A DNA stretch of 64,000 nt from Cavia porcellus (GCF_034190915.1 NW_026947496.1:34096001-34160000); one strand, 5' to 3'. Shown: positions 12,101 through 27,100, numbered from the stretch's first letter. Notes: generated by a model not told the origin, from the sequence alone. Program-made: numbers and translations.

Positions 12101-15100
12101 CATATTACCTATGCACATCTGTATATTTTAATCATCCCTAGAGGACTTATAATGCCTAATTCAAAGTCACTTTTATACATCGGTCATTATACTGCACTGT
12201 TCAGGCAATAAGGACAAGGCAAAAAGTCTGTACATGCTCAGCACACAGGGAATTCTTTTTTTCAAGTATTTTGGACCTAGAGTTGGTTGAACTTGCAGAT
12301 TCAAAACCTGTAGATACCAAGGGTTCACTATACTATAAATAGCCTGAAAACTTTTTCTTTTTTTGAGGTGCTGGGGATGGAAGCCAGGGCCTTATGTGTG
12401 CTAAGCCAATGCTTGGCACTGAGCCTACCCCAGTCCCAGAAAAATCTCCTGGTAAGGATTACACTCAGGACTATTTACCTAAGACACCCCAGCTCAGGTG
12501 CAGAGACAAAGAGCACTGAACATCTGTTTTCAGGGAGAAACCAGACCAACTATGGAGAAAATACCAGACCAACCATAGAGAAAGCAAAGGGAAGAGGGCC
12601 CATGGTCCTGCTGGAAGGATAGCACTGCCTGGTTACCAATCTCCCTAGGATAGGAAAATACAGATTTTCATGTAGATTTTCTAATGTTTTTTCAGTGCTG
12701 AGATTAAACCTGGAGCCTCACATAGTTAGGTAAGCCCTCTACCACTGAGCTGTACTCTCAGTTCTTTTTATTATTATTTTATTTTATTTATTTGTTTATT
12801 TTTGGGTACCGGGAATTGACTCAGGACCTCACATTTGCCAGGCAGGTGCTGTGTCACTGAGCTAAATCCTCAGCCCCCCAGCCCTTTTTAATACAAGGTG
12901 TCACTACATTGCCCAACCTGCCCTGAAACTTGGAATCTTCCTGCCTCAGCCTCCCGAGTAGCTGGGATTATAAGCATCTGGAGTTACAAGTGTATGATTA
13001 TTACTATACCCAGTCAAATTTCCTAGTTCTCAAGTTCTGAACTAATATTCAAAAATTTTAAACACTGTATGAATCAAATAAATGTGTTAATGAGACAAAT
13101 GTGAGTCACTGGCTTTTAATCCATGCCAGTAATCCACCTCCTCATTCCTACTGATAACCCCTAAGATTCAAGAATGTGTTGACTGAGTCGCTGGGCAGAC
13201 TAACTGCAAATCTAATACCTGCTTACAAACATTACTCTCTTTTTCCCCCAAGCCACAGATCACTAATTGAAGATAAAAACGAGTTACCTCTTTTATTTTG
13301 AAATATGCCTGACTCTTGATTTTGGCAGCAATGGTGAGAACTTTGTTATCAAAAACAAAATGAACAAAAGCCTTTAAATTAGGCCAGAATGTCAATTGAG
13401 TGTTGCTTAAAGAAGATACAATGTTCCAGGCCGTGTCAAAAGCTTCTATGCAGAGTGATTCAGCGGATATCAGGAGCTGGTAAGAGAAAAGGAAAAAATA
13501 CACCTTGTCACTTAATTCCAGAAGCTTTGCTTGCTGTTCCTGTCTTGGTCTTGTTGCATGGTGTCTCACCTTGGGAACCAGCACCTTCATGCAACAGAAC
13601 ACAGGCAGGACCTTCTCAGAAGGAAGGATGGAGAGGGTGTCCAGTGCAGACCGCAGAGTCTGAGCTGGCATCTGGATGGCGGGCAGCACGGGATCTGGAA
13701 CTGCATCTGCGGCCGGAACCAGGGTGTGGTATTTTTCCAAAAGGAAGGACAGGCAGACCCACTGATCATGGACGTACTGCGCGACCACTCTCCCCCATCC
13801 TTGGGAAGATGACTCTTCAAAAAAACTGAGGTAAAAACACAGTCACTACGCCACACTCCTCTAACTTGTTTCTATTCTCATAAAGGGGAACCCAAGGCTG
13901 TGGTCTGAATGTGGTCTGTCCCCTAAAAAACTACACGGCAGCTCTGCCCCTTGCTTGTCTTCACTACCTGGGGCAGTGCTGGAGGGCTGTGGAAGCGGGT
14001 GTCTGGTCTGGGCCACAGTCATCAGGAACAGATGCATGCTTTTCCTGTGGCAGTGAGTTCGCACTCTCAAGGAACTGGATTAGTGACCAAGAGTGACCTG
14101 TTACTCAGCAATGCTGCCCAGCATGTTCTCACATCCACATGCACTTACTCGCTCTTCTGATTTTCTGCCACGTGGTAAAGCAGTGTAAGTTTGAGAAGAT
14201 ATTGGCTTGATCTTTCCAGTCTCCAGAACCAAAAACCAAAATAATCGTCTTTTCTTTGTAAACTACGTAGCTCCCAGTGTTTTGTTACAGCAATGAAAAA
14301 CTAACTGAGGCAACAGGTATAAATGGTCACTATCAAATATTCTATCTTCCGGGGCTGGGGATTTAGCTCAGTGGCATAAGCCTTGCAAGCAGGCAGTCGT
14401 GAGTTCGATTCCTGGTACTGATAAAAACGAAAAAGACCAAAAAAAAAAAAAAAAATTTCCTATCTACCAAAACATAGGGAACTCCATAACCCTCAATTTT
14501 ACAACTACCCCAAAAGTTGGTGTTTTGCCCAACCTTAAATTATTCTTAAAAACTACATGCAGCAAAGTCGGATTTCAACAGAAGAGATGAATAATGTGGT
14601 CATATATTTTAATCCTAAATGGAGCGACAGCTCCCAAACTTCACAGCACTTCAGCAGTGCTGGGAAATCTCCAGTTATCCCAATGACAACAAAACTGGAC
14701 TTCTAGCCCTTGGCAACAAGACGCCTCTACCTACCTGCTGCTTTCCATGGGGTAAGCACACTGGCCCTGCTCCTCAGCACAGGGCTTCCGCAGCGTCTGA
14801 TTAAATGGAAAAGCAGATAGGAACCTGTCCATGGGCTCGGCATCGAGGGAATCCAGCTCTAGCACAGGCTGTAGGGCACTGGCCTCACACACCATGGCCA
14901 AAGTGGCCATACTGACCACCCTCTGGATCTGATCGCCAAGAGTCGGCTCCTGCAGAGACACAGAGCAACGTTTTATTTCACACAAGCAAGTTCCCATCAG
15001 CTGGGCTATGACACCCCATACCTGTTCCCCCTGAGGCCTGCTATTTGGACATGAGGGGAAAGAACGGGAAATCCAAAACATGTCATTGTCAATGAGTGGA

Positions 15101-18100
15101 TTTAAAACAGCAATAAGAACTCAGCATTTCAGATTAAAGAGAAAATATGATCTCCTCTCCTGACAGAGGAGTAACAAACATTCATACATGACGTGCAAGT
15201 AATCAGGCTCCAACCTTTGCCTGCTCATGAACAACATTCCCAGGGTGAAGTCTTACTTTACAGAACAGTAAATGTTATCAAAAGTTGGGGGGGGGGGCGC
15301 TCCAAAATACACACAGTTCCACCTGTGAGCCAGGCACAGCAGGGCAGAGCTGGCACTGGGATCCTTAGAGCTAGGTCTGAATCCTGACCCACACTACACC
15401 AGCATGAATGCGGCCACATCACACTTCTGTTTTCTTTTCATCTGCAAAATGGGACCAGCCTTAGAATCTGCTTACAGGATCATGTATTGCATAGAACGCT
15501 GCTTCTTGTGAGGCACTTGGAACTCTACTGTGGAAATGCTGCGTGGCTGACCAATCTAAAGGCCTGGGTTTATATGTATAGAAGATGGATGGTCATTAAG
15601 CAAGAAGACCGGAGCCACATGCCACCAGCAGCTACAGCTGTACTGGGGGGACCTTATACCCACCCCAAAGCTATAAATCTCTACAGACCAATTTTACAAA
15701 CCAACTCTGTCCACGTTAGTGTTACCTTAAGCCAATTATGCCTCAGTGAAGTATAAAAGAAAGTCAACCTCTAAGAATGACTGTGAATTTATTCTACACT
15801 TGAGACATACCACATTCTCCTACATCACTAAAAGACTAACAGGAACTAGGACTAGGACTTTCATGATTACAATGACAGTAGTTGCAAAATTTGGACTTCC
15901 TCTTTCTGAGCTGCAAAGATACTGAAATGTTAGTCTTCTATACCATTTCCTCTTGGACAGCTCTAGGGAAAACTACTTTATGAATTAAATTATTAAAGCA
16001 ATCAAGTTAGTTCTTTGTTTTTATCAGTGGCTGAGATCCATTAAGACTATGATTCAGTTCAACTCTATTAATATTTAGCAAGTACGAAGTGAAAATAGCC
16101 TAGTGTCTCCTGAGTCTTTCCCACATGCCAGGGATTGTTCTAAACATTCACCACGTGGGGCTTGCATTATTTTTCCACATCAACCCTATAATTCACATCT
16201 TACAGCTGTACTGTACAGGGACAGGGAGCTTGTGTAACTTTCCCTTGGTCACAGAGTGGGCAAGCATAAAGCCCGAGTCCAAGCCCAGAGTCTGTAAAGC
16301 CTGCACTCTTCACTGCTATAGCTTTCTGAGCCGTGTTTAAGAAATACTGTCAGGTGCTAACATTTGGAGACATATATATACAAATTACTCCTGAAAGACG
16401 AAAGAGGGAAATAAGACACCATAGCGGAGGCATAAATAGCAACAGAGGAGTGAGCATAAGAGAGACTCTAACCCAAGAAGATTTCTACAGAAAAAGTGAT
16501 TTCCAGTGAGCCACAAGTTGTACTGGAGGACAAAGGAGGGAGTCGATACAGAGAACCTCTTCATGGTAGCCTGCAGGGCGAGGCACTCTGGAGAGGAAGC
16601 ATGGCAGACAAGAGTGGAAACTGAGGCAGGAAGCTGAGCATGGAGGGCTCTGATATCAGGCAGATGAAAAGGTCTGGCACTGACACATGTAGACAGAAGA
16701 CCTAGTATAAGTCCTCTGTCTGTACCTAAATATTTTTAAGTTTGTGGTATATGCCTGTAATCCTAGCGCTTGGGAAGCTGAGGCAGGAGGACTGCTATGA
16801 GTTCAAGGCCAGCTTGGGTTAACAAAGTGAGTTCAAGGCCAGCCTGAACTGCATAGTAAGACTCTATCTCAAAAAAAAAAAAAAAAATTTTAAGTCTACA
16901 GTCATCATACTTCTGATACATAGTTAACAGTAGGATATCACAGTCCTAACCACATAGTATTATCACCTGCAGGCACAATTTTAACAATTAAATTTCAGCA
17001 CATACTCGGATTTTAAGACACTATGCCTGTGTTAACTGAATATGTTTTCCTTGATGTGTTATTCAACACAACCACAAGCCTCGGAACTAAGAGGATTACC
17101 TTTCCACTTCCCATCTCTTGAAGATGCTGCATAGATGCATTTTTCAAAGGAGAAAGAACTCTGCAGATGGAGTTGCCCCTTTTCCTCCCTGCCTTCAGAT
17201 GGAGGTTTGTGAGCTCAGTTAATACTGTGAGGTATAAATGGCAACGATCTAGATCTGCAACCTAAGACAAACGTCAAAACACGTAAGGCAGCAAGCACGT
17301 CCACGAATGTCACGTACCTGTGAGAGCTCAGGCATTAAAAGTGTTAACAAGACTCAGAGAAAAGAATCACCCACCCACCCTGAGTTACTGCAGGCCTGTG
17401 GACCTGCTTTTCTGTACTCCTATGACAACACCCAGCCCACTCATGGCACATTTCACATCAAGTCGTCTGTCCCCCCCCAGACTCATTATGAGGCCCCATG
17501 AGGCAGAAACTGTTTGACCAATTCCTACACAGACAGCAATCATAACAATTACAGTAACTGCCACTTGGTTTTACAATCATCAGTTCTCATAAGGAAGGTT
17601 ACGGTCCTGCTTCCAAAGTTAAAAAAATAGTAAGTTTTGGAGAAGTTGAACAACTTGCCTGACACCTCAGAACTACTAGGTGGGAGGCACAGACTCAAAC
17701 CCACATCTTTTTGACTAGTGAAGCCAAGTACTATAGAACTGGGTTCCAGGTGGCTATGCCACTATCTGGCTCTGTGTCCCAGGGCAAGTTTCTTGACCTC
17801 TCATCTATACAGTTGAGATGATGATACCTACCCAATACAGGCCTTTGAAAGAATTAAGTGACAGAAAGTGACAAAGGGACTAGCTAGCACTTAGCAATTA
17901 TTATCAGGATATCAGCAGGTTACTACTGTACTGCAGGAGGCCTCCTAAGGCACTCAGAAAATAACTCATTCATCTAAATCTATTTTACTGAGCACCCACC
18001 TTGCACTTTGTTGGGTGGAAATGATGTACAAACAGAAGGGAACAGTTACAGCATGTGGCAACAAACTAAACACAGGGAAAGCAGACAGGGGCCAGGGAGT

Positions 18101-21100
18101 GCTCCTAAATTCTGAGCATAAAGCACTGGTGGTGCCTTCAGGGAAGGGACATGGGGATACCGTAGGAGTAACAATAAGGGGCTCCGATTTCAATCAATTC
18201 AGCTTGGGCAATCAGACAGCGAGGGGTATGGGCTCAATAGTTGAAGGTTTTAGCTCAGAGGAGAAATAGAAGGTGGAAGGTGGGAACAGAGTATAACTGA
18301 AGCCAGGAAAACAGCAAGAGACCTGGAGGAGAGGAAAAGTGAGAGGAGAGGAGAGGAGGGGAGAGGAGGGGAGGGGAGGGGAGGGGAGGGGAAGGGAGAG
18401 GTGGGACAGGGAGGTAAAAGGCAATGCCAAACTCCAAGGGCAGAAAGGCAGACAGTAGAGAACAGATGCTCCAGAGAACAAACTAAAGCCAGAGCAAAGG
18501 GGATATCCAAGGAGATGATGTTACAAGAGCCAACAAGGTGACGGCTCAGGGCTACAAGGCCAAAGAGTCAGTATGATACAGTCTGGAACATATCCATTAG
18601 GGTTATGAGAAAGAGCCACCACCAATGCATCGAGAGCCCCTCTCTACACCACCTGGGAGGTAAGAGCAGATCCCAGTAGGGAAAACTCACGAAAGGATGG
18701 AAATAGGATTGGAGGGGGCTGTGGGACTGAGAACATTTTTTGTTGGGGGGGGATGATTCTTAAATTTGCTTAAATGCTTATGGAAGAATCCTGAAGGAAA
18801 GGTTAGGCTGAAAACACAGGAAAAATGACTACAGACAGACAGACAGGGCAAAGCTCAAACAGAAATGAGGGCAGGACCTCCACATATGCAATGACTGTGC
18901 ACGGTGCTGCCAAGCCGTCCTGCCCTCTGAAACTTTCTATGCCTGGGAAGTAGGCAGCTGTATTATTTTGAAGATGAGAAGCTGAGGTTCAGAAGAACTA
19001 TATGACTTGCCCCGGTCACGGTAACACAGATGGGATGGCCTGTGGTCTGCGTTTCTCTCACTTCCTAAAGCTGCTTCTAGAGAAATCAGCACACTGATTT
19101 TCCTTTTCAGTTTAACACAGGGACTGCTAGAGAAAACCCAAATGGAGGCTGACAAGGACAGCTCCCCGGGGACACTCACGGTCTGCAGCTCATGCATGGT
19201 CAGTCTTCTGAGGACAAACTGAGAAACACTCTCAGTGGCAGACATGACAGTGCTCTTGAGAAGAGCAGACACCTCATCTGTGGAGAAAAAGTATTTCACT
19301 AAAATGGCACAAACAAGTTCTTTGGTTCAAAATATAGCTGATGTCCTGGCACAACCATTAGGCATGAGGGCAAAGCACTTCCCAAGAGTGATTCGCGGTA
19401 ACACCATCATCCTTCCTCCCATGCGGGAGTCTGTAACTGATCTTACAGGTTACCAGGGGGGTCCAGTTCTAGGCAGCATGGGACAGGGACACAGGCCCTC
19501 ACTGAGGACACCAATGAAGCCTGACATGATGCACATATGGAATGGAAGCCCAGGGCAGCAGACAGATGCAGAAGGAAGCAACACTGGAAGGCCATGAGCT
19601 CACTGGCTCCTCTTCCAGCTTTCCTTGCAGACTCTGGGCAGATACGGGAATGAACAAAGTGACAGAGCCCAGTGTGGGTGGAGGATGAACACGGAGAGGC
19701 CTCCAGGGAGACCGTGTGCAGCAGAATGGCGCCTGTGTGCAGCTCCTGTGGCAGTGCTGACCTGCGTCCTGCAGACCAGGGCTGAGGGGACACAGACCCC
19801 ACTGCCCAGCTGCGGAAGGATGTCCGGATAGGACTCATGGATGCAGATTCCCCAGAGCACCACACAGATGTGACAGCAAAGTTGAATGAAACCAGCACCC
19901 ACAAAGCTGGTCAGAATGTAAACCAGAATGTGACCAGAGCCACCATCTTGCAAACAAAAACCCCAATGTTCTCCCCAGAGGACTTAAAGAAGACCTAGTC
20001 TCACACGATAGCCAAAATAACGAGAATGAAATACACAGCTTCTGGGCTAATGAGGATTGGGAAAATCCCCAAAAGACAATCTTTAGATCACACTACTGAG
20101 GAGTCATGGATGTTACAGTGATAGGAATCGGACAGTGACTCCTGAGCAGCTGTTATAAACACACTTCCACAAGGCATCAGGACCACTCCTGAAGAAAATG
20201 GAACAACAGGCAGTCTCAGCAGATAAACAGAAGACACACAGAAAAATCAAACAGGCATCTGATACCAAGCAGCAGACTTACTGAAATAAAGTAGAGGAGA
20301 CGTGAAAAGAGTCAATAAACTTGAAAACAAATCATTAAAAAAAATGCAATCTGGGGCTGGGGATTTAGCTAGGGGGCATAAGCACCTGCCTTGCAAGCAG
20401 GCGGTCCTGAGTTCGATCCCCAGTACCGATAAAAACAAAAAAAGACAAAAAAAAAAATGCAATCTGAAAATCAAAGAGAAAAATGATTGAAAAAAATGAA
20501 CCATGTGAGATAATAATGACAATGTAATACTAGTGTCATCAGAGACTAAAAGGGAACAAGAAAGACTGCAAAGCTGAGAGTATCTGAGTGAAAAGGTGGC
20601 TGAACACTTTCCAAGCCTGGTAAAAGATACAAACCTATGCATTCAGGAAACTTAGAGAATTCCAAAATTAAGCTCCCCAAATTCATAGCCAGACACCACA
20701 TAACCAAACGCTAAACACTGAAGATGGAGACACAATTTTGAAAACAGAAAAATACAACACCAAGGAGAAGGATTCAATTAGTAGAGTTCTCAGGGGAAAC
20801 TGAGAAGGCTGGAGGAAAGCAGTAAGACGGGGCCACATGTGTGATCAAAAAATACGGTGAACGTTTAGAATTTTTAAATTTACCATAGTAACAGATATAT
20901 TGCCATTAAGCCCCTCTTGAACAGACCCCCTTGCTTCAAACACACTTATTCCATCGTTCTTGTCACTTTCTGAAGCAGTTCTGGAAGTCTTCTGTTTTTT
21001 ATTGGCACACAGGAGGCAGAAGCATTCATCAAACTTGTGGTCACACCTCATAAAGATACTCATGAAACACAATTTACAGAACTGCTCAGAATAAGAAGAA

Positions 21101-24100
21101 TGAGGTAGGTGTGTTTGAATTGAGAGGGAATAATTTAAGGGGGATTAATGACAGTAGATTGCTTACTAGAATACATTTTAATTTAAATATTCATTGTATA
21201 TTTTGATCACATCTTTTAAACTACTGACCCAGAGGAAATGCTAAAGGAAGTGTTTCAAACAAAAGAGTTAGGTCCTAGGGAAATCTGGAACATCAAGAAC
21301 AAAAGGAGAGCAGAAGAAATCCGGGAGATCCCTCGCAAATATGACAGGTTCTTTTCCCTTGAGTTCTTTAAAATGTTTGCTGAAAGCAAAGGTCCTAATG
21401 CTAACAGGACATCCATATGAAAAAGTAGAACATTTAAAACATGTCCCTGAAATACCCCTTTGCATTCCCAGGACTTGTCAAGAGAAGAGAACACTAGGAA
21501 CTGGGCAAACTAGTGCCATCTGCAGAATCTGCCCTCCTGCCCCTAAGCTAATTCAGCTGCTCCTTGGAGGGCTGGTCATGTAAAGGAACACAGTGAGCTA
21601 CGATGTTACTGCTCTGTTGCTTAGTCTATTCCCCACCTGCAATAACTGGGCGTGGAACAGAGCGCTGTGGAGTGCTATAGTTCAGCCCACAGCCACGGGC
21701 ACACCTATACTCTCTGGCGACTACGCATCCAGGCCACTGCCACTGGACCTCCAAGGGGTACTGCTGTTAAAGACTCAGCCCTCATGGGAGTCTGTCAAAT
21801 GGCACTGTTGACAAGCAAGTGTTCCTTGGGAGCCTCCAAGTAATGCTGTGTGACCCCGATATGCTTAGGATGAACCCTTCCTGTTATTAAGTATCAATTA
21901 ACCCTACCAGTGAGCCCTGATAATTCGAGGTCAAAGGGAAAGTCTCAGGGAAAATGAAAAGACATTCTGAATTAAAAATGAAACATATCAAAAATATATG
22001 GATGCAGTTAAACTAAAGCTGAGAGGAAAATTCATGACACTGAATGTCATTTTGGAAAGCAGGAGGGGCTATAGGTGTAGCTCAATAGTAGAAAGCTTGC
22101 CTAGCAAGTGCAAGGCTTTGGGTTCCATCCCCAGCAACAAAAAAGAAATAAAATAAAGTTGCACAGAAAACAAAAAAGGTCTAAAGTAACTAACCTCAGC
22201 CTCAACATTAACACAAAAGTGCAAAATAAACCGATAAACCAAAAAGCAAACAGAAAGAAGCAGAGTAGGTATCATTGAAATTAAAAACAATGAAACTAAA
22301 AGCTAGTTCTTTGAAAAGATGAATAAAATAACCACTAGTAAGTCTTATAGTTAGAGGAGAAAGGACAAACTACCACCACCAGGAATACAACTAGAGATAT
22401 AACTACAAACACTGCAGACATAAAAAGAATCAGAGAATCCTACAGAAAGCTCTAGAAATAAAAGTCTTCCTATTCACAGATGCCCTGATTGTCTACAAAG
22501 AACATCCCAAAGAACCTATAAATAAACTCTTAGACCTAGTCCTTCACCAAGGTCACAAGAACTAAGTCAGCACACAAAAAATCAAATTTCTTTACACTAG
22601 CAATGTATAGTAGAAAATGCAAGCCTAAAAATTTACAATAGTTTCTGCTCCAATAAAAGTATGTGCTCTAAATCTAACAAAACCTGTGCAAGGTATGCTG
22701 TGTGATAAAAACTACAAAACTATGAAGAGGAAATCAAAGACAACATACATAAGTGAAGAGGTCTAGGCAGTAAAAGACCCAACAGAGTAAAGAAGGTGAT
22801 TTTCTATAAAATGATCTACAGATCTAATACAATTCCAGCCTAATTCTAGCAGGGACTTTTTTGTTGGTAGATACAAACAAACTGACTACAAAATTTTTAA
22901 GGAAAGGTAAAGAAATTACATTGGTTAAAAATAGTTTTGACCCTGAAGAATAAATATGAAGTGGGATATGGTAGCACATACCTGTAATCTCAGCACTCTT
23001 GAAGGGTGAGGGAGGAGGATCCTAAATTCAAGCCCAGTCTGGCTAACTTAGCAATGTAGAGACCTTGACTCAAAATAAAAAAGGGGTAGGGATGCAGCTC
23101 AGTGCAAAGGCTCTGGCTTCTATCCCAGGACTGCTAATAAATAAGTAGCCAAAAAGATAAACAGGAATCATACTTATTATGGATTAACAGTAACCAAGAC
23201 AATGTGGCCTTGGTACATAGATCAAAAGAAGAGAGCACACTCTAGACACAGACTCACACATTTATAGCCAACTATCTCTAAACTATTGAGACATCACTCA
23301 CCTAACACTCAATTCTCCACTGAAAGTGTCCAATCAATCTAGTGGTTTCTGGCACAGGCACCCATACATACAGCCATCATCACAGCCAAATTAAAACACA
23401 TCACCACCACGAACTCCAACACCCAATCATCATTCCTGTATCCTCACTCCCTTCCCTACCTTTAGTGTCTACAGTACAAACCCTCTCATGAAAGTCAACC
23501 CCTTAGGGCCGGGGCAGCAAGCTGTACACTCACCATCTCCTCAGCATTTCCCCCAGGCCTTGACCTGCAACCTCCCACCCGGCCTCAGCCAGCTCCTCCT
23601 GGAGACTCGTGCTGCTCGTGCCTTCAACTTTCAACCTTCATGGCCCACAGGTAAGAACACATCACACATATACAGCTACTTGCAAAGACCTTTTTGCATC
23701 ATCCTATAAAGTTGAACATACACACACCCAAGGAAGTCCCATTTCAGTCCTAAGGTGGGCACCTGACCAGGAGTGACTCAGACACAAGCACCAGGAAACA
23801 AAAGAACATTTCCACAGTAGCACTGTACACAACAGGAATAAACCACATGACCCAATGTCCACCAAGAGGGAACCGAACGTCCGGCAAGAGAGGACCCAAC
23901 AGACTGTGCTCTAGTCAGTCCGTGGAAGATCCCACAACATGAATGAATCCTGGGAGTATGTGGGGTAGACAAGGCACAGAACATTCCTTACAGGAAGATA
24001 GTTTTCTTGTTTTCAAGCTTTATAGAAATGTAAGTAATACATTGCTCAACTCATCATGAATGGTCAGCTGATCTTCAATAATGGGGTCAAGAATTCAAAG

Positions 24101-27100
24101 TGAGAAAGGCAAGTCTCTTCTACAGCTGGCATTGGGAACTGGATATTCACAGGCAGAAAACAAAACTAAACACACAAAAACCAACACGAAGTGGATTAGA
24201 GGCTTAAACATTGGCATGAAACCATCAAACTACTGGAAGAACACATCAGGAAAAACCTTAACTTTGGTCTTGGCAATGACTGCTTTGTATGTAACACCAA
24301 AAGCACAGACAACAGAAGTAAAAATAAACAAGTGAGACTGTATCAAACCAGAAAACCACTGCAGCAAAGGAAACAATTAACAGTGAAGTCACACCACAGA
24401 ATGGCAGGGGATGGTTTCAGTTTCACAAATTAAGTAAGTTCTGGAAATCTTAGCAGAAGAGTAGATTTTGCTATTGTGTTATACACTTAAAATGTGAAAA
24501 AGACAGATCTTACACAAAGTGTGCTCTTCTCACAGACAGTAACAATAACAGGAGTGGCAGGAAATGCTGGGAGGTGGTGGCCTTGATGGTGCTGATAGTT
24601 TCGTGGGTGTAGATTTACATTCAAACTCATCAAGTTGAAGAAAGTACATACAAGTTTTTAACATACCAATCAAAAGTCAATAAAGTAGTTTTAAAAAACA
24701 ATATACATTAAAGAATATCTATTTATATGCTGAAACCCTTTTCTGAAACCCATGAAAGTGGAAAAAAAGATAAAATCAGCAGAGAAGCAACAAGAGGTCA
24801 CTGAAGAGCAGCAGGCAGGTGAGCTCCCAGGCTGGGAGCTTCCAGTACAGATGTGTCATCAGTTTGCGTCAGAATACAGGAAATCATCACACATTCTTCT
24901 GTCTGTATCACAATTTTTAACATGTTCACAACAGGGCCACACATGCATGCCTGGCCCGTGTCACCCGATGGCACTGTGCCATGCCACCCAGGAGGAGAGT
25001 CACGCATGTACCACTGGTTGTTCAAGTCAGCAGGAACATGCTAAAGGCATTTGTGACCTGGCCTTCCACAACCGAGTATGGTAATATGCAAGACATGCCA
25101 AATAAGTCCACACTAATGTTCTTAAGAGCTGAAAACCTTATACTACCATCATGGTCATGGCATGTGGTTCTGCTACCATCATAAAAAATATGAAAACCTA
25201 AAACTAGGTTTAATATTTCATAAACACACACCTTATCAATTTTATTCTCAGGTTTAATCTAATATCAATGCTATATCGGATCTTAAACAGCAAACTTCTA
25301 GAATTAAAATTAAAAATTAAAAATGATCAGAAAGGATAAAGAAGTGAAGTTTACCCATCAATATTTGCCTCTCTGACATTCATGTGTTTCCCACTGCTTT
25401 GCTGCATATATTTTAATTTAAAGAAAGAAGCACCCTCAATGTTTCCATCTACTATCACTGTGCTTTCCTGCATAAAGTATTTTCTACTCAAGGGGTGCTC
25501 AGAGATTAACACAATTAAAAGTAAGTATAACATTACTGCCTTTGTCATGCTTTAGTATATAACTTCCTATAACATCTAGCACTGTGGCAATCAGAAACAG
25601 ACCCTGCATAAACAAGTAAGACAAAGTAATCATTTTTGACAGTCTGGAAATCAATGAACACACAAATTTTTTTTTAGAAAAAGGCAAATGAAGCTGCATT
25701 CTAAAATTGATAGTAACTAACACATGTAAAACACTGAAATGTCAACTCCAACGTAACCCCAACATGACCAGGAAACACCCAATAAACATGCTGAAAGACG
25801 TTCCCTTTAATGCAAAAAGGTCAGGAATTTCCTCTCATTCTGCAATGTAAGCCACACACCAAGCAGGAAACCCATAGAAACTACACGTCCTCACCATCTT
25901 GAGGATTGGAACCTTTCATCATGCAAATATGCAACAATTTCACCAGCAGCTGCAGGCATCTGTCAGTCCTCAGCAAGGGCATATAGGCATTGGTACCCAG
26001 CTTCACCAGCGCATCCAGAAGGGGGTCTAAGAATATCCTCAACACATTCTGTATTCTTCGCTTTTCACTAGATATTAAAAGACATGCCCAAATCAACCAT
26101 CACAAAAGCATAAAGAAATTACTGTCCATCTATAATCTATGGAATTGTTTAGTTACTGGAATCAATTAAACAAAATTACTCTTATGGATGACCAAAACAC
26201 CCAGCACCCGTGAGGACAAGTCTCTGGGTCTGTGCTTTTCCGAAAGTGTAGTGATTGTCTACAGAAGAAAAGTATACAAAGAACCCCTGACCCAAACTGC
26301 AGGCTCCAGTGGGAAGGAATGGCCTACGTCCCTTTTACTTACAGGTCAGACTGCAGAGACCCTGCCTCTATAATACAGAAAAACAGCACAAAACAAAGAT
26401 AAACTAGATAAAGTAGGTAAGCTACTTAAAGATTTTTTTAAAAACCTAAAGTTTTATGTAAAACTGCTATCAACATGAGTACTAAAATTGCCTAAAAAAG
26501 ATTTAACTGCCATGCAAACATACTATACCTACTAAAGCTACTGTTTCAGTAATTATAATCTGACAAAAATGTACCTGCTCAGATCTTCAAAATGTAAATG
26601 AGTCTGGTTAATCTTTATTATTGTCTTAAAAATTACGTATTTTAAAAGGAGTCAAATGCCATGTCTATCTATTCTTATGCTAGGATTTTACCATCCATTC
26701 TTCTTATACAACATACAATAATTAAATCAACAATTATTATATAGTGCTTTTTTTTACCTTCTCTAATATATTAAATTGTTAAGTGGAACGTTTACTTTAC
26801 CAGCCTAAAGGAACTAACATGCCCTATTCCTATTTACTTCTTAATTTAAAGCATTTCTTTAGTATATTTCCAATGATCAAATTCCAATCTTTAATACGTT
26901 GTGATGAACTCCTACACATAATTGGAAAGTCCAAATATAAACCATAAATCTGACTAGTCTTTCTTTCCAATGGAAGAAATAATTACCTGTACTCAGTCTT
27001 CATTCCTTCCACATCCACAGCCAGCAAGATCATCAGAGCAGTCAGCCTGGCCTCAGACCAGTCAGGCATAAAACAGCTTTCTCCTGCTTGGATAACACAA

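Larger units (their letters stand above)
19950..24400 (+). mobile_element. Old LINE-1 remnants (several pieces) filling intron 12
   Basis: Three zones resemble L1 by memory. 19960-21590 has ORF1-end features such as CATTCAGGAAACTTAGAGAA and GAGGAAATGCTAAAGGAAGT. 21960-22960 and 23160-23290 have ORF2-like stretches such as CAATGAAACTAAAAGCTAGT and TTCTTTGAAAAGATGAATAA. 23700-24400 has a late ORF2/3' part with CCATCAAACTACTGGAAGAA. All frames are broken. SINEs and a mariner element interrupt them; 21594-21870 and 23290-23700 are not assigned. Confidence 0.6.

Noticed and set aside
18212..18510. Pro/Ser/Leu-rich frames on the minus strand
   Set aside because: Produced by the GGGGA simple repeat.
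19235..19953. Several 100-150 codon frames on both strands near exon 13
   Set aside because: They do not respect splice sites, show no known domain, and only the DEVSALL..HELQT part of one is a true exon.
20302..20642. Plus and minus frames around 20.3-20.6 kb
   Set aside because: They consist of an ID SINE and L1-derived sequence.
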